From Phanerodontia chrysosporium (taxonomy: Eukaryota; Basidiomycota; Agaricomycetes; Polyporales; Phanerochaetaceae): a DNA stretch of 64,000 bases. The position numbers and the translations under genes were made by a program. The DNA lies in the NCBI GenBank assembly GCA_001910725.1, contig MJGA01000021.1, positions 372,001 to 436,000 of the forward strand. Direction: 5' to 3'. Below the pieces are notes generated by a model. That model did not search any database, was not told the DNA's origin, and saw only the letters and a list, made by a program, of their open reading frames with translations. This document shows, one piece after another, positions 24,000 through 35,426 of the stretch (its first letter is position 1; every line of letters starts with the position of its first letter).

Positions 24000-25012
24000 T
24001 CATCGTTCGCCGTCCGTAAACGCATTCGCGATGAACCGTCGGAGCACTTCGATCGGGTCAGGTTCATCCTGTGTTTCCGATTAGCCGCGGAGTGTGCAAA
24101 GCGCAGTATAGACTCACATCTTTGTACACCTCAACGACGGGAGCCCTGTCTACGACTTTTTTCTCTTCTTTCACAGCATCTGGGACGTCCTTGACGAGTC
24201 TCCGTAGCAGCCCGCCCTGCCGCACAACAGAATAGCACTCGACGAATATGCACTGGTCCTGCCGCATGCCCGCAAGCGGCCTCTTAGCATAGTGCAGCCC
24301 CTCGCGTGTCAAACTCCAGTTGTCGCCGTGCCCGCTCTGTCCCGTCTGCACGACCGTAATCCGCCAGTCTGCCGTTGTCTTCACCAGGCCAGCAACGAAG
24401 ACGAGTTGGCGCTTGGCAATGTCGACGCGCATCTCCCGAAGGATTGGCTCCCGCGCAACCGCGCGCCCGTAGGCCACCCAGCGGTCGTACTGCTGTAGGA
24501 TGTAGCGCTCCATCCCACGGTCGCTGTACAGCGCCTCGGAGTGCGCCTCGCTCTTGAGCTCGAGCGCGGCGCCCTGCCCTTCCGTGAAAGCTAACGAGAT
24601 CCTGTGCACCTGTGTAAGAATACCAGATGGTGCGCACAGAAAGGAGGAGTACCTACAGATCTTCGCCGTTGTGCACGCTCACACTCTCAATGCCGTAGCT
24701 GTGGTACACCGCAGGGTGCCATGGATGCGCGCGGCGGTCGATCTGGAGTTCAGGCGCCTGCGCCTCACCATGCTCGCCTCCTTCGAACGCCGGCGACCAC
24801 GCTGTGACCTGTTTCCACGGCGCCGCCGTGTCCGTGTTGAGCAGTCGTACAAATGCGCCGCCGATGATATAGCCGACATCCCCGAGCTGCACCTCGCCTG
24901 TCGCGTGCGGCTCCGGGTGTAGCAGCGCGCGGCCATGCCCCATGGCGCGCAGCGCCTCGGAGTAGACCCTGTCTGGAGAGGCCGCAGCCGGTGAGCGGTT
25001 GCGGCGGAACAT
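24000..25012 (-). CDS. P8: stand-alone N-module protein without WD40
   Basis: The ATG at 25012 starts MFRRNRSPAA. Exon 1 has RALLHPEPHATGEVQLGDVGY, GAFVRLLNT and YHSYGIE and ends in phase 2 at a GTAGGT donor. Exon 2 (about 24590-24116) carries FTEGQGAALELKSEA, a diverged VKTTADW, DQCIFVECYS and a Lys/Glu-rich tail. A GTGAGT..ACAG intron leads to a last exon with DPIEVLRRFIANAF, the equivalent of PLD.LLDY.LE, then a TGA at 24000-24002. Paralogs continue from there into the WD40 part; P8 simply ends. No frame correction is needed. It stands back to back with P9 across 540 bp. It is either a natural single-module partner of the WD40 members or a truncated copy. Confidence 0.75.
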
Positions 25013-25552
25013 GGTTTGTGGTAGAAAGCTCGTGCTCATTGAACACGCCACATATGTGAGAATTAGGGCCACGTGATCGTGGACCATCTTTGGACGCCTT
25101 TGTACTTTTATCTTGTACCGCCTAGCATGTTGTTTCGCATGTTCAGCTTGGCTAGATTGACGAGGCTCACAGGTGGTTATCTCTTCAAAACCGAGATGTG
25201 CGCGTCAGTAAGCTGCTCGTCGGGCGTAACGCATCAGGCATGCATCAGGCATGAATCAGGCGCATCAAGCGCATCATGACGGGTTAGGTAATCAAGCTAG
25301 CGTTCCGATATTTTTGCCCGCGCCGTCTTCTACAAGCCTGCCCAACAGATCGCCGCTTCCCGCGGAGCAACCCATCCTACTTCTTGTATACGTGGGTCGA
25401 GTGCGTGGATAAGTTCAAGAGTTCGCATCCTCCCGTAATGCAATCAGATTTATGGCGCTGGAACGGTATGTCGTCTTATCGACGTCGCGGGCACGAAAGG
25501 AGCGTGTTCAGTATCACTCGTACCCTCCTCGAACATACAGGTTTTGCAGAAC
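25013..25552. promoter_or_regulatory. Divergent intergenic region between P8 and P9
   Basis: 540 bp between two outward-facing start codons, probably holding both promoters. Short direct repeats around GCATCAGG lie near 25230-25265. No clear TATA box was seen. Confidence 0.35.
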
Positions 25553-28151
25553 ATGCCCCGAGCCTACCTCACCCCGGCCGAAGTATACGCGCATTGCCTG
25601 ATCCAGCTCAACCTCGGCTACGCCTTGTGGTATCCAGAGCCTCACGACTCGGGTGAGCCACAGATCGGCGACGTGGGCTACATCCTCGACGGCGCATTCG
25701 TCCGATTGTTCAACCTCCAGAACTCAGAGGAGAAGAACGTCCATCATTTTGGCTCATATGAACTCCCGGAGCCATTGCCTCCCCGAGTGATCAAGGTGGA
25801 CAGCAGGTCCCGGCCGCTGGTGCCGAACTTGTACCATAGTCATGGAGTCGAGAGAAAGCAGATCGGTGTGGCAGCAGACGTGTACGTGCTTGATTTTACT
25901 CGCCTTCTATCTAGCTGATGGTCCCTAGGGCGGTCTGGGCGAGCGCTTCCGCAGGATTCAGCGTGGGTTTCGAATGCAGTGCAGCGCAAGGCGCGGCCCT
26001 CGAGCTCCAAAGTGAAGCACACGCCGAGTCAATTTACGACAACCGCATATTGAAGAAGTATATCGTTCGGAATCACGATCGATGGTACGCTTACTTCGCG
26101 GATAAGTTCGGCTTGGAGGTCGCGAAGGAAGATCTCGTCGTGCTCAGCGGCTGGGTAAAGACCTCGGCTGACTGGGCAGCGGCAGCCTTCAGTAGTGAGC
26201 AGGGGGCATCCACGTAGCATTTTATGGCGCTGCAGGATCATTCGCGACGCTGCGGGTGATGAACTCCCACGCAAAAAGCCGGAACAGCCCCATGTTGGAG
26301 CGGCATGGCGCCGCGTACCCCCTCCGTGAAGGTTTCAACGGATGCGCGCCGCTCGAGCGCAATCAATGTGCATTTATCAAGCGTTACAAAGTCCGGAGGC
26401 GGCTCTGGTTCCTGCGGAAGGTTGTTGCTGGTGCAGGATACCATCATCTCTCAGGCCCGGATCCAGATCAAGACGGCATAGAGGGCATCGGAGACCAGCT
26501 GAAGGTCAAGACGAAGTCTGATCATCGTCAGGCTTCTGGTTATGAGGTAATTACTTGCGATCAGCTTCCTCGGACTGTGCTCATTTACGTACAGGTTTGG
26601 GACCCGCTCGATATTCTGTTGGCGTATATGCTGGAGGTTTGTCCTTACAATCCAGAGCCCAGAGATCGGTTAAGCTGATTCTAGGAATCACAGGTGACAA
26701 ACGCCGACACAGCTATTGCAAGTGACAATGATGTGGCCAGCATCACGGTATATGTCGTCAGCCCGCATTCGCGACTTAAGCTCACGTATGTCTAGGGAGA
26801 TTTAAGAATTATTGATTTTGCTAGCTATCTTCGCCACGCCCAGCCGCATGTGGAGGTTGACGACAACCGTGAGCGTTCTAATCTCGGGGCCCTCATCTTA
26901 TAAGCGTATCTCATTCATTGCGCAGTGGCATGGTTTTCAATGGAAGATGTAATTCTTCAAGAGCGTCAGCGTGCTCTCGCCCGCTCTGCAATTCGAAATC
27001 GAGACCTAATCGCCTGGCCAAAGGCAGTGCTAAAAGGCGCCGCAGAGCTCGAGACCAGTCGTGTGTCTATCGGTTCAATAGGCGATGAGAGTATGACCTT
27101 TAAAAGCCACTACCTGACGTTCACGAGCCACCAACGACATTCTCTCGGATTCAAGTGCTATGCATTGTCACAGGATGGCAAGCTTCTCGCGGGTTCCGCA
27201 GAGACGGGGCAGAATATAATCGCATGGCGCGCTCTCGATGGCTTGCGCGTGCAGGTCTTCAAGGGCCATACAGACCACGTCAAGTGCCTTGTATTCTCTC
27301 CTGATGGACGCACCCTCGTTTCAGGAGCGGCCGACTGCACCGCCATTGCCTGGGACGTTCGCAGCGGCACTGCACTTCTCCTTCTCGAGGGTCACAACGG
27401 CCCCGTCGACATGGTGGTATATGCGCCAAGTGGGCAGCTTATTGTCACAGGCTCGGCGTTCCACGGCGACTCCATCAAGATATGGGATGCCTCGAACGGT
27501 GCCTGCTTACATGCCTTCACGATGCTCCAACGCGACATGCACCGGCTCGTCTTTTCCCCCGACTCCGCGCGCCTCTACATCGGGCTTAATTACTCGTGTC
27601 TCATATACGACGCCCGGAAACACAAGAACACCGCTATCCTGCGGCATCGCTATGGAAAGGCGCTGGACTGGACGTTGACCCCACAAGGGGACCGCCTCGC
27701 GACTGCGGCGCGCCCAGGAGGCGACATAAAGGTCTGGTGCGCCATCACCGGTCGTCAGCTTCTCTCAATCACGTACCCCAGTGGTCTCACAAGCCCCATA
27801 GCATTTACGTCTGACGGAGGCGAGGTCACTGCGGTCTGCGACGAAGACATGTCCGTGCTTACCTACGACGCGCGAACAGGGAAGCTGCAGCACGTCTATG
27901 GTGCCTCGCACGTAGTGACATGCCTCGCATACTCCCAAGACGGTGCTTATCTTGCCCTCGGGGGAAGCAATGGGTGGCTTACTGTCCTTGACGGACAGCG
28001 TAAAACCGTGTTGGCGACATATAAGGACCTCGCTAGCCACAGGGCACTGCAGGAGATCAGTTTTCTCCCGGACAACAAGAGCGTTGTGGCACGTCCTGTA
28101 TACGGGCCGCTGTGTCTAGTTCATGTAAAGGATGCTGAGCGGCTGCGATGA
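25553..28151 (+). CDS. P9: full-length N-module/WD40 protein, one apparent frameshift
   Basis: From the ATG at 25553 (MPRAYLTPAEVY) exon 1 has GYALWYPEPHDSGEPQIGDVGYI and GAFVRLFNL and ends in phase 2 at a GTACGT donor near 25880. Exon 2 has FECSAAQGAALELQSEA, GWVKTSADWAAAAFS, DQCAFIKRYKVRRR and KVVAGAGYHHL. One base is missing at the G-run 26202-26206: with it, the frame runs on through VAFYGAAGS. Mini-exons are DPLDILLAYMLE (26600s), TAIASDNDVASI (26700s) and FASYLRHAQPHVEV (26820s). The WD40 exon (about 26925-28151) is open, with blade ends IAWRA, IAWDV, KIWDA, LIYDA, KVWCA, LTYDA and LTVLD. The closest relatives in the window are P3 and P8. No membrane or signal segments are visible. Confidence 0.8.
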
Positions 28152-28529
28152 CGTGGAGGCGAGACGTGCAGTGTCGATGTCCTCGTCCACTATTCGTGTA
28201 GCAAAGAGTTTCAGACGGTCACTCTTCCCATGTTCTCATCGACCTGAATTGCCAATATTGCGCATTCAATCTTCAAGGTCGACGTCTGCCATGATTCATA
28301 CACGATACACCTGATCCCTGTAGAGAAGGCATGTTCTATTGGACAAAACGAGGAGCACCGGAGGCCGGCTAGAAGGAATGATTATTTAGCAGCGCAAGTA
28401 TGCGTGCAATACAGAATGTAGCATCCATCACTCAAACACGTAAAATCTGCGAATATTGTCTTCTTCACTAATCATCGCCTAGATGCGCCATTCACTATCG
28501 AATAGAGGTATCATGTATCATCCCCGTCC
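28152..28529. other. Intergenic between convergent P9 and the P450 gene
   Basis: An AT-richer stretch that should contain the two 3' ends. Nothing else was recognised. Confidence 0.4.
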
Positions 28530-30905
28530 CTAGCATTTCAGCCGCTCGACCCGCAGTGGCAGACTGGGGTGACCCCCGTCGTTCCCTACTGTCGGGTATG
28601 CAATGCCTGCACGATTCCATACGATATCGGCATTCTTCCCGTCACATAGGGAGAACCGGAACGACGAAAGAAGTGTGGCGAGGACGACCTCTGGGATGTG
28701 AAATGCGTTAGCATCATGAAGCGGCCAGCTGACGCGCAATACGAACTCATCTCGAGCTGCGAAAACTTGAAGCCGCTACATCAAGGTAGTCAGCTCACGC
28801 ACCCGCACGAAGAACACGCCCAACACGTACATGCACGCGCGCCCGCCGCCAATGAACGTCATCCTGCGTCCGTCAGCCAACCGCCGCCCACCGCGCTTCG
28901 ACGGACACTCACAGGTTCGAGTACACGCCGGGGACCCGCGCCTCCGCGACGGCGTCGGGCAGCTTCTCGAGCCAGCGCTCGGGGCGCCAGACGTGCGCGT
29001 CCGCGCCCCACAGCGCGGCGCTGCGGTTCACAGAGTGGATCGCGACGAGCACCGATGTGCCCTGCGGGACGTGCAGCGCGGACACGCGCGAGCCGTCGCG
29101 CAGCGTGAGCGGCGCGCTCAGCGGGAGGAGCGCGTCGCTCCGGGCTCTGCGGGTCGCGTGAGTGGGGTGGCCAGCAAGGGAGGCAGAGCAGGACGTACTG
29201 GCGCGAGACGAAGGGGACGGGCGCGTAGCTGCGCGGGTGAGATGTCAGTGGGAGCGCGCGCGAGAACAGGGACGCGTCACGCACAGGCGCAGGGTCTCGC
29301 GGCAGACGGCTTCGAGGTAGGGCAGCGCGACCAGGGCGTCGTAGTCGAGGTCGCCACCGCCGTTCTGAGCGCGCGCTTCGATGATCTCGGCGCGCAGCTT
29401 CTCCTGCACGTCCGGGTGCAGGCAGAGCAGATGCAAGATCCGCGCGAGCGCGTTCGAGGTTGTGTCCGTACCCGCAAATATGAACGTCCTGTGAAGGCAA
29501 AGTGAGTAGGGTTCCGCGGATGCTCTGGGTCATAGACCCACGTTATCTGGGCGATGATCTCGCGCTCGGGCAGGCGATCCGCTGCGTCAGCGTTCATGTT
29601 CTCCCTCACTTGCAAGCAATGAGCATAGATCCAGAGCAAAGACTACCCATAGCTCACGCATGACGCTCATCAAGTCGCGCCCTCGAGCACACGCATCTTG
29701 AGCTCGGGATCGTCGCTGTCTAGCGCGATCTTCTTCTCCGTGTAGATCGCAGTACTCGTGTCGTGCAGGACATCGAATATTGTCTTGACGTGCTGCATGC
29801 GTGCGTTTGGCACGAGCCAGAACCACCGCTTGATGAAGGCACCGAGCGCAGGGTGCGCGGCACACGCCTCGACGAGCGGGTCGACAAGGTGAATGACCAT
29901 GCGGTAGAAGATCAGACCCGTAATCGCGGGACTACGGTGCGCAGGTGGGGTGAGTCTGAGAGAGATAAAAGAAAGGCAAGAGAAGCATACACGAGGGATT
30001 TGACGGCATCGGCGTATGGATTCGGCGTCTGTTCGACGAGAGGATCGAACGAGTGCCCGAACCCGCCTTGTCCAATGAGTTCGAGAGCAGCACGGCCCAT
30101 CCATGCCAAGAGATCAACCTCGTTGTTCGACGTGGTATCGAGTTGCTTTTCGATGCCCTTGCTCAGCTTCACATGGAAGAGTAAGAAGGCAGCCCGGATG
30201 AGATGCGTAAAGTGGTGGACTTACACGATTCATGACTTCGTAGAAGACTGGCGTCACTCTGCGCAAGTGAGCGATAGAAAACACTGGGTTGAGAAGCTTG
30301 CGCTGGCGGCGGTGATGGTCGCCTGATGGCAATTCAAGTGAGTCAAACGCACTGCCGATGGTGTGCAGTGCACGCTTACCAAGTGTTGAAAGAAGGCCCG
30401 GACCCATGCCCAACTTCCGCCCACTACCGAGTGTGAGTTTTTGGGCCATATACAAAACGGAGAAGCACAAACGTGATTGCAGAAGGCGCCTCCTCGTAAA
30501 TGTCCTGGTCCTTGACGACGATATGGTGCAACGCCTTTGGATCAGCGACCCAAAGAATACGTTTCTGCAACAACGCGGAAGATATGAGAGTCTGGATTGC
30601 ATAGAGGTTATTAGAGCTCACCCCGAACATCCCCCTCATTCTCACAACTCGATCGTAATCGTTTGTGAGATGGTCGAGGAACGGCCATGCCCCACGGTTC
30701 TGGAGTTCTGGCAGGTTTCCTGCGACAATATCAGTAGTCGTAAAAGATGGAGGATTAGAAGCCTACCATATATAAGCGAACGGGGAGTCGGACCTTGTAC
30801 GTCCTCCAACGACGATGACACGACGTAGTCGCGTACCAGCCTGTACACGAGCATCAACACCAGCCCGCAGGCTACCCACGGAATCGCGAGGGCAAAAAGA
30901 GACAT
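28530..30905 (-). CDS. Cytochrome P450 monooxygenase, multi-exon
   Basis: The ATG at 30905 starts MSLFALAIPWVACGLVLMLVYRL, a membrane anchor that places the enzyme in the endoplasmic reticulum. Later exons carry the C-helix segment GDHHRRQRKLLNPVF, the I-helix FIFAGTDTTSN (AGTDT, oxygen activation), the K-helix ETLR, the PERW segment and the haem loop FIGGGRACIG with its cysteine ligand. The haem loop is split by a 55 bp intron (28830-28776). The C-terminus reads AGIAYPTVG..HPSLPLRVERLK with the stop at 28530. All landmark residues are present, so the enzyme is probably active; the substrate is unknown. I counted at least eight exons, but exact borders in the middle are uncertain. The sequence style fits mushroom P450 families with an FAGTDTTSNAL I-helix; I do not assign a CYP number. 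Confidence 0.9.
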
Positions 30906-31496
30906 TTCAACGCAGGATGAGGTTGTGTAGGGCGTTGCAAGTCGATGGTGCCGCCTTATATTGTCCGGAAGAGGGACCCTGCAACGTCATGGTATACTCG
31001 TCGTGGGAATGCGCGCGCCGTTGATCAAGCGGTAATGACAAGAGTGAACCGGTACGCCGTGGAGGTTAGCGCTTCGGAGAGAAGGGTTTCTGTACACGCA
31101 TCGGCTCAGCGAAGAAGTTGTGCCCGTTGCGGGGTGGACGTACCCTTGTTGGAAGCTTGGAGCGTCTGACTCTTCCATCATGACACGCCGGGCCCTGCGC
31201 GGGCCTTCGCTTAAGCATTGACTAGCGGCGGGGACTACAGAGAGAGGTTAGCTGCGCACTTACTGGTAGGTTATACAGTAAGAGTAGTGGGCTGATGGTG
31301 CAGGTATACACTGTCATCGTCGCCGGTAGATCGCCATTCGAAACTCGACGGAGGATCGGAGCTCCGACGTTGTGCTTACATAACCCCTTCGTGGCGTTCG
31401 CTCCTTTTCACGTGGCTCCTCCGCGGGCTTGACTCATAGAACCGAGTCCTGACCGAGTCCAGCACGTTCAGCATAACTTGTACAACGACCTTAGCC
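30906..31496. other. Divergent intergenic region, P450 and PaiB-like gene
   Basis: About 590 bp between the start codons of the P450 and the FMN-binding protein, pointing apart. Probably both promoters; no specific element was recognised. Confidence 0.35.
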
Positions 31497-32251
31497 ATGT
31501 ACATCCGACCAGCACACGCAGAGCACGACATTCCAACTCTCCACGCTTTCATCCGCGAAAATGCTCTTGGTGTCCTGACGACCGCCATCGCGTCGCCGAC
31601 CCAGCACTTCCTGCAGTCGAGTCACATCCCCTGGCTGCTCGACGAGGGCGGCGAGAAGGGCCTGGGCATTCTCCGCGGCCACATTGCACGCGCAAACCCG
31701 CAGGCGCAAGCGATGATTGCTGACCTGACCTCGGGGGTATCTCGCGAAAGCGCGCCGCGGCTGCAGCACGACGTGCTCGTGCTCTTTACCGCGCCGGCCC
31801 AGCACTACGTCACGCCGAAATTCTACACCTCGACAAAGCCCGCGACGGGCAAGGTAGTCCCACGTGGGACTACGCCGCCGTGCAGGCGTACGGGCGCGCG
31901 ACGGTGTACTTTGACGTGCACGACCCCGCGACCGACGCGTTCCTTGCGCGGCAGGTTGCCCAGCTCTCCGACTTTGCCGAGCGCAACATCATGCGGTACG
32001 ACGCCCCATGGAGCGTTGCCGACGCGCCGCAGAGCTACATTGAGCTCCTGAAGAAGGCGATCATCGGCATCGAGGTCGAGATCACAGACATTGCGGGCAG
32101 GTGGAAGATGGGCCAGGAGCTGCCCGCGGGCGACCGCGCAGGCGTCGTCCGCGGCTTCGAGGAGCTCGGTACGCCGATCGCGCTGAGCGTGGCGCAGACA
32201 GTGCAGGAGCGTGCAGAGCTCGCCGAAGCGAGGAAGGGAGCGCAAGCGTAG
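31497..32251 (+). CDS. PaiB-like FMN-binding split-barrel protein (FMN_bind_2), one apparent frameshift
   Basis: A single exon begins MYIRPAHAEHD. It has the family landmarks in order: FIREN.LGVLTT, SSHIPWLLDE, GHIARANPQ, VLVLF..P.HYVTP.FY, GKVVP-TWDYAAV..YG, PWSVADAP.SYIE, IIGIEVEITDI.GRWKM and DRAGVV. These match the bacterial PaiB/PAI 2 family, a flavin-reductase-like split barrel that in Bacillus is linked to sporulation and protease control. Fungal copies exist and may use FMN as redox cofactor. Between VVP and TWDY the frame slips: one base is missing at about 31861, exactly inside a perfect 20 bp palindrome (31854-31873). Both halves are otherwise intact. The usual KLSQ motif reads KMGQ here. 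Confidence 0.8.
31854..31873. repeat. Perfect 20 bp palindrome inside the PaiB-like gene
   Basis: The left ten bases GTAGTCCCAC are the exact reverse complement of the right ten GTGGGACTAC. It coincides with the point where the reading frame is lost. A hairpin could have caused a base-call or polishing error, or marks a real deletion. Confidence 0.75.
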
Positions 32252-32365
32252 GCACATTTCAGAGACTGGTGTCTTGTATGAGGTGACGCGACGAATATTA
32301 CGTTCGGTTTGATGTTTGATGATATGGCTGTTTGCCAGTGTCCAGTAGTATATACTTTCGTACAA

Positions 32366-35030
32366 CTAACGTACTCGAAGGGCATCGCCCACATTCCATA
32401 GGCTCGCTGCTCCAGTTTTGGAGACCGTCAACAGCCTCCGACTGTCAGGCAGAAACATCACTTCCTTGAAGTCCCGGTCTAGCGACGTGAAATTCACGAC
32501 GAGGTCCGCTGCACCTCGGCTCCAAACCCGTACATCGCCCTGCTTCTCGCCTGCCGCTGCAACGAAACGGCCGTCTGGGGACACTGCAATTGCATTCCAG
32601 GACGACTCAGAGCCGTACGACGCCAGCATCTTCCCATCTGTCGCGTTCCAGGCGTCGACCGCGCCAGAGAGGGAGACGGTCTCGAGCTCGCGGCCGTCTG
32701 GTGCGAATGCCGCGCGGAGGAGGTCGCCGGAGTCCTCGAGCGCACAGCAGACCACTAGGTCCTTGGTGTCGTACACGCTCCCGGCGCGCTGGTTGATGTC
32801 TTCCATGGTCAGGACGGCCATGCGGCTCCCGTCTGGCGAGAGCACGACGTCGTGCACATCGGGGTACGTCTCGGAAAACTTGAGGTCAGCACGCCGGACG
32901 ATCGGTCCGCCAGCGGGAGTGCTGAACAGCGTCACCGTCGTTCGCGTGCGGATGGCGAGGTGCGAGCCGTCCAGGGAGAACACGAGGTCCTGTATCTCAT
33001 GGTGCAGAGGATAGTGGCAGAGCGGGAATCCGGTTTTCGCGTCCCAAAACAGGACCGATGCCACCACGGAGGCCGTGACGATGTGCGCGCCGTCCGGGGA
33101 GTACGATACCTGCGCCAACCGGTGCCCATGTCCGACAAGCCGCAAGACCTCCTCTCCGCGCCGCACGCCCCACACCGTCGCCGTGCTGTCGGTCGAGCCG
33201 GCGACCAGCGTACGGCTGTCTGGGGCGAAGCCAAGACAAGTGAAGACGCCTGTTGTGCCTTGATGCCGCAGCGTCTGGACGGTGAGTCCGTCGGACAGAC
33301 GCCACACTACGATGTTGCGACCTCCTCCAGACACGCCAGCGAGCAGCGTCCCGTCTGGAGAGACAGCAAACACGGATGTAGCTGCGCCGACAGTCCCGGG
33401 CGTACTATCGAAACGCAGATAACGCCATTTGTCTGGGAGGTCAGACCACGGGTCCTCCTCGTCCGTGAATCGCACGGCCGCGACGGCGGCTTTTGCAGCG
33501 TGACGCTCCGTTATATGGGGCCACTCGCGCAGATCGGCGGCACTGATGAAGCGGTTTTCTAGTTTCTGCAACTGCTCGTGGGATATCAGCTCGGATATCG
33601 ATATCGATCCGTCTGTAGACTTTATCAACGTACGGCTCGATTTGAGAACGGCACGGTGATACGTACAGACGCCCTCAACGTCCACCGGTGGTTGAGTCTT
33701 GCGAATGTATGTGGCCACGTCCATTGGCCAGGACTCGAACTGGTATGGATTTTTCAGTTGCGCACCGCTTTATGTGGTAAGGGTCTGCGTACCCCAACCA
33801 TACTGTCCAGATCCTGATCATACGCGACTGCAACCTCGGCCTCAGACACCTTGAGCGGAATGGGTGGTGAGATTCAATTTGCAAAAGCGTCACAATTTAC
33901 TGTACCTCTAGAATGTAATCGAGTAAGGCATCCAACGGATCAATCACCTGGGCTCATTAGTGTCTCGTTGGACATTGCGATGAAAGCGACGAACCTTGTC
34001 TTGGCTTTGCCATCGAAGGCCATCATCGCATTCATCGGTCAACCTGCCGTCACCTACGATGACACCTTCGGGTTGACCTTCCTCACCTCTCTCCTCGGGG
34101 AGCCGATCATAACCAGCGCCAGCAACAATAGACTTTACGAAGCCAAAACGTCGTTTGACTTTGTACCGCCTCAAGAACATTGACTGGTTGTGTTCGAGGT
34201 CTACCGGAGGCTCGCCACCTCCTCGAGGGTACGCGCACCCTTGCGGTGGACCTTTGGGCCGGACTGGACCCTGGTGCGCGACCCGAAGAATTCGACGCCG
34301 ATGAGCCCGCCAGCCTTGCCCGTCAGCGCCGCGTGGTGCTTCCTCAGGATGTTGCTGAACGCCATCGCCGCCCAGTCCGCCGAGGTCTTGACCCAGCCGC
34401 CTACGAGCACAATCTCGCCGGGGCTGATTTCGTGCTCGAGGACGTCGTTGACGTGTGCGCACCAGTGCTCGTGTTGGCGCAGCATGTACGCCTTCAGTCG
34501 GCGGCTCTCGAACACGTTCTCCGAGTGGCCCTGGCTTTGCAGCACCAGAAGTGCCCCCTGGGCCTCTTTGCAGGTGTATCCTGCGCTCACAGCAGCGGCT
34601 GCTTCCGAAAACCCGAGGCTAACAGCCGGAGATCAGCTTGCGCCACACTTGATTGTGTCGCGCTACACTCACGAGAGACTGCCGCCGATCTCTTTCTTTC
34701 TCACCCCGTGGCTTGGGTAGTGACCATGGTGTATCGCGCTCGGCCGTTTGTCAAGGCGAAACGCGCGATCATCGAGGCTCTCCGTGACGGTGAACGCGTC
34801 GTTGCCCCAGAACGGGACCTGATGCTCGGGCCTGGAGGTGTTGATGTTAAACAATCGATGAACGCGCCCTCGCGGACGTATCCGACGTCTCCGATCTGTG
34901 GCTCGCCTGTTTCGTGTGGCTCAGGATACCATAGCGCGTAGCCGAGCTTGAGGGCGAAGAGGCTGGTGGGGTAGACCACGTAGGGCGCTGTAGGATCTGA
35001 CGAGCTCGAGGGACGATACAGTTCAAACAT
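32366..35030 (-). CDS. P10: full-length N-module/WD40 protein, two apparent frameshifts
   Basis: The ATG at 35030 starts MFELYRPSSS. Exon 1 reads GYALWYPEPHETGEPQIGDVGYV..GAFI, then needs one base near 34855 to continue RLFNINTSRPEH. Exon 2 (SAGYTCKEAQGALLVL, HEHWCAHV, GWVKTSADWAAMAFS) needs one base near 34235 before MFLRRYKVKRR and SIVAGAGYDRLP. Mini-exons: VIDPLDALLDYILE (33920s), VAVAYDQDLDSMVG (33810s) and VATYIRKTQPPVDV (33700s). The WD40 exon is open to 32366: ISISELISHEQLQKLENRF, LREWPHIT, blade ends VVWRL, TVWGV, LFWDA, TLFST, VYDTK, DAWNA, RVWSR and SLWNVGDALRVR. It is divergent from P11 across 396 bp and closest to P5 and P6. Confidence 0.8.
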
Positions 35031-35426
35031 TGCGCGGTATACAGTGGGTACTCAACCGAGACGCGTCCAGGGCAATGCCGAAACGAAGAGATAGAGCAAT
35101 GTGTTCGACCAGCGCTTATGCCTGAACATTTGTGGGCGTCACATATTAGCAAAGCATTTCGCACGCTTCCTCTGCTCTTGACTTCCACTACGATTTGAGA
35201 AGTCAAGCTATCAAGCCGCAGCATTGTCAAATCAACGTTGGCACCGCGCACCAGATATCGACTTACTGCGCGGAAGGCGTGTTGAATCGCCTCGCGCCGT
35301 CTCTCGTGTCCAGCTCGGAATATGCCGATACAAGGACTGATGGGGCCCTCGAGGCAGGTTGCGCTCACGTCTCTATCAGCCCTTTTACTCACTATACACC
35401 CCTAGCACTCCCATCTTCGCGTCATC
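35031..35426. promoter_or_regulatory. Divergent intergenic region between P10 and P11
   Basis: 396 bp between outward-facing start codons of two family members, the same arrangement as P8/P9, so probably a shared promoter zone. No clear TATA box was seen. Confidence 0.35.
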
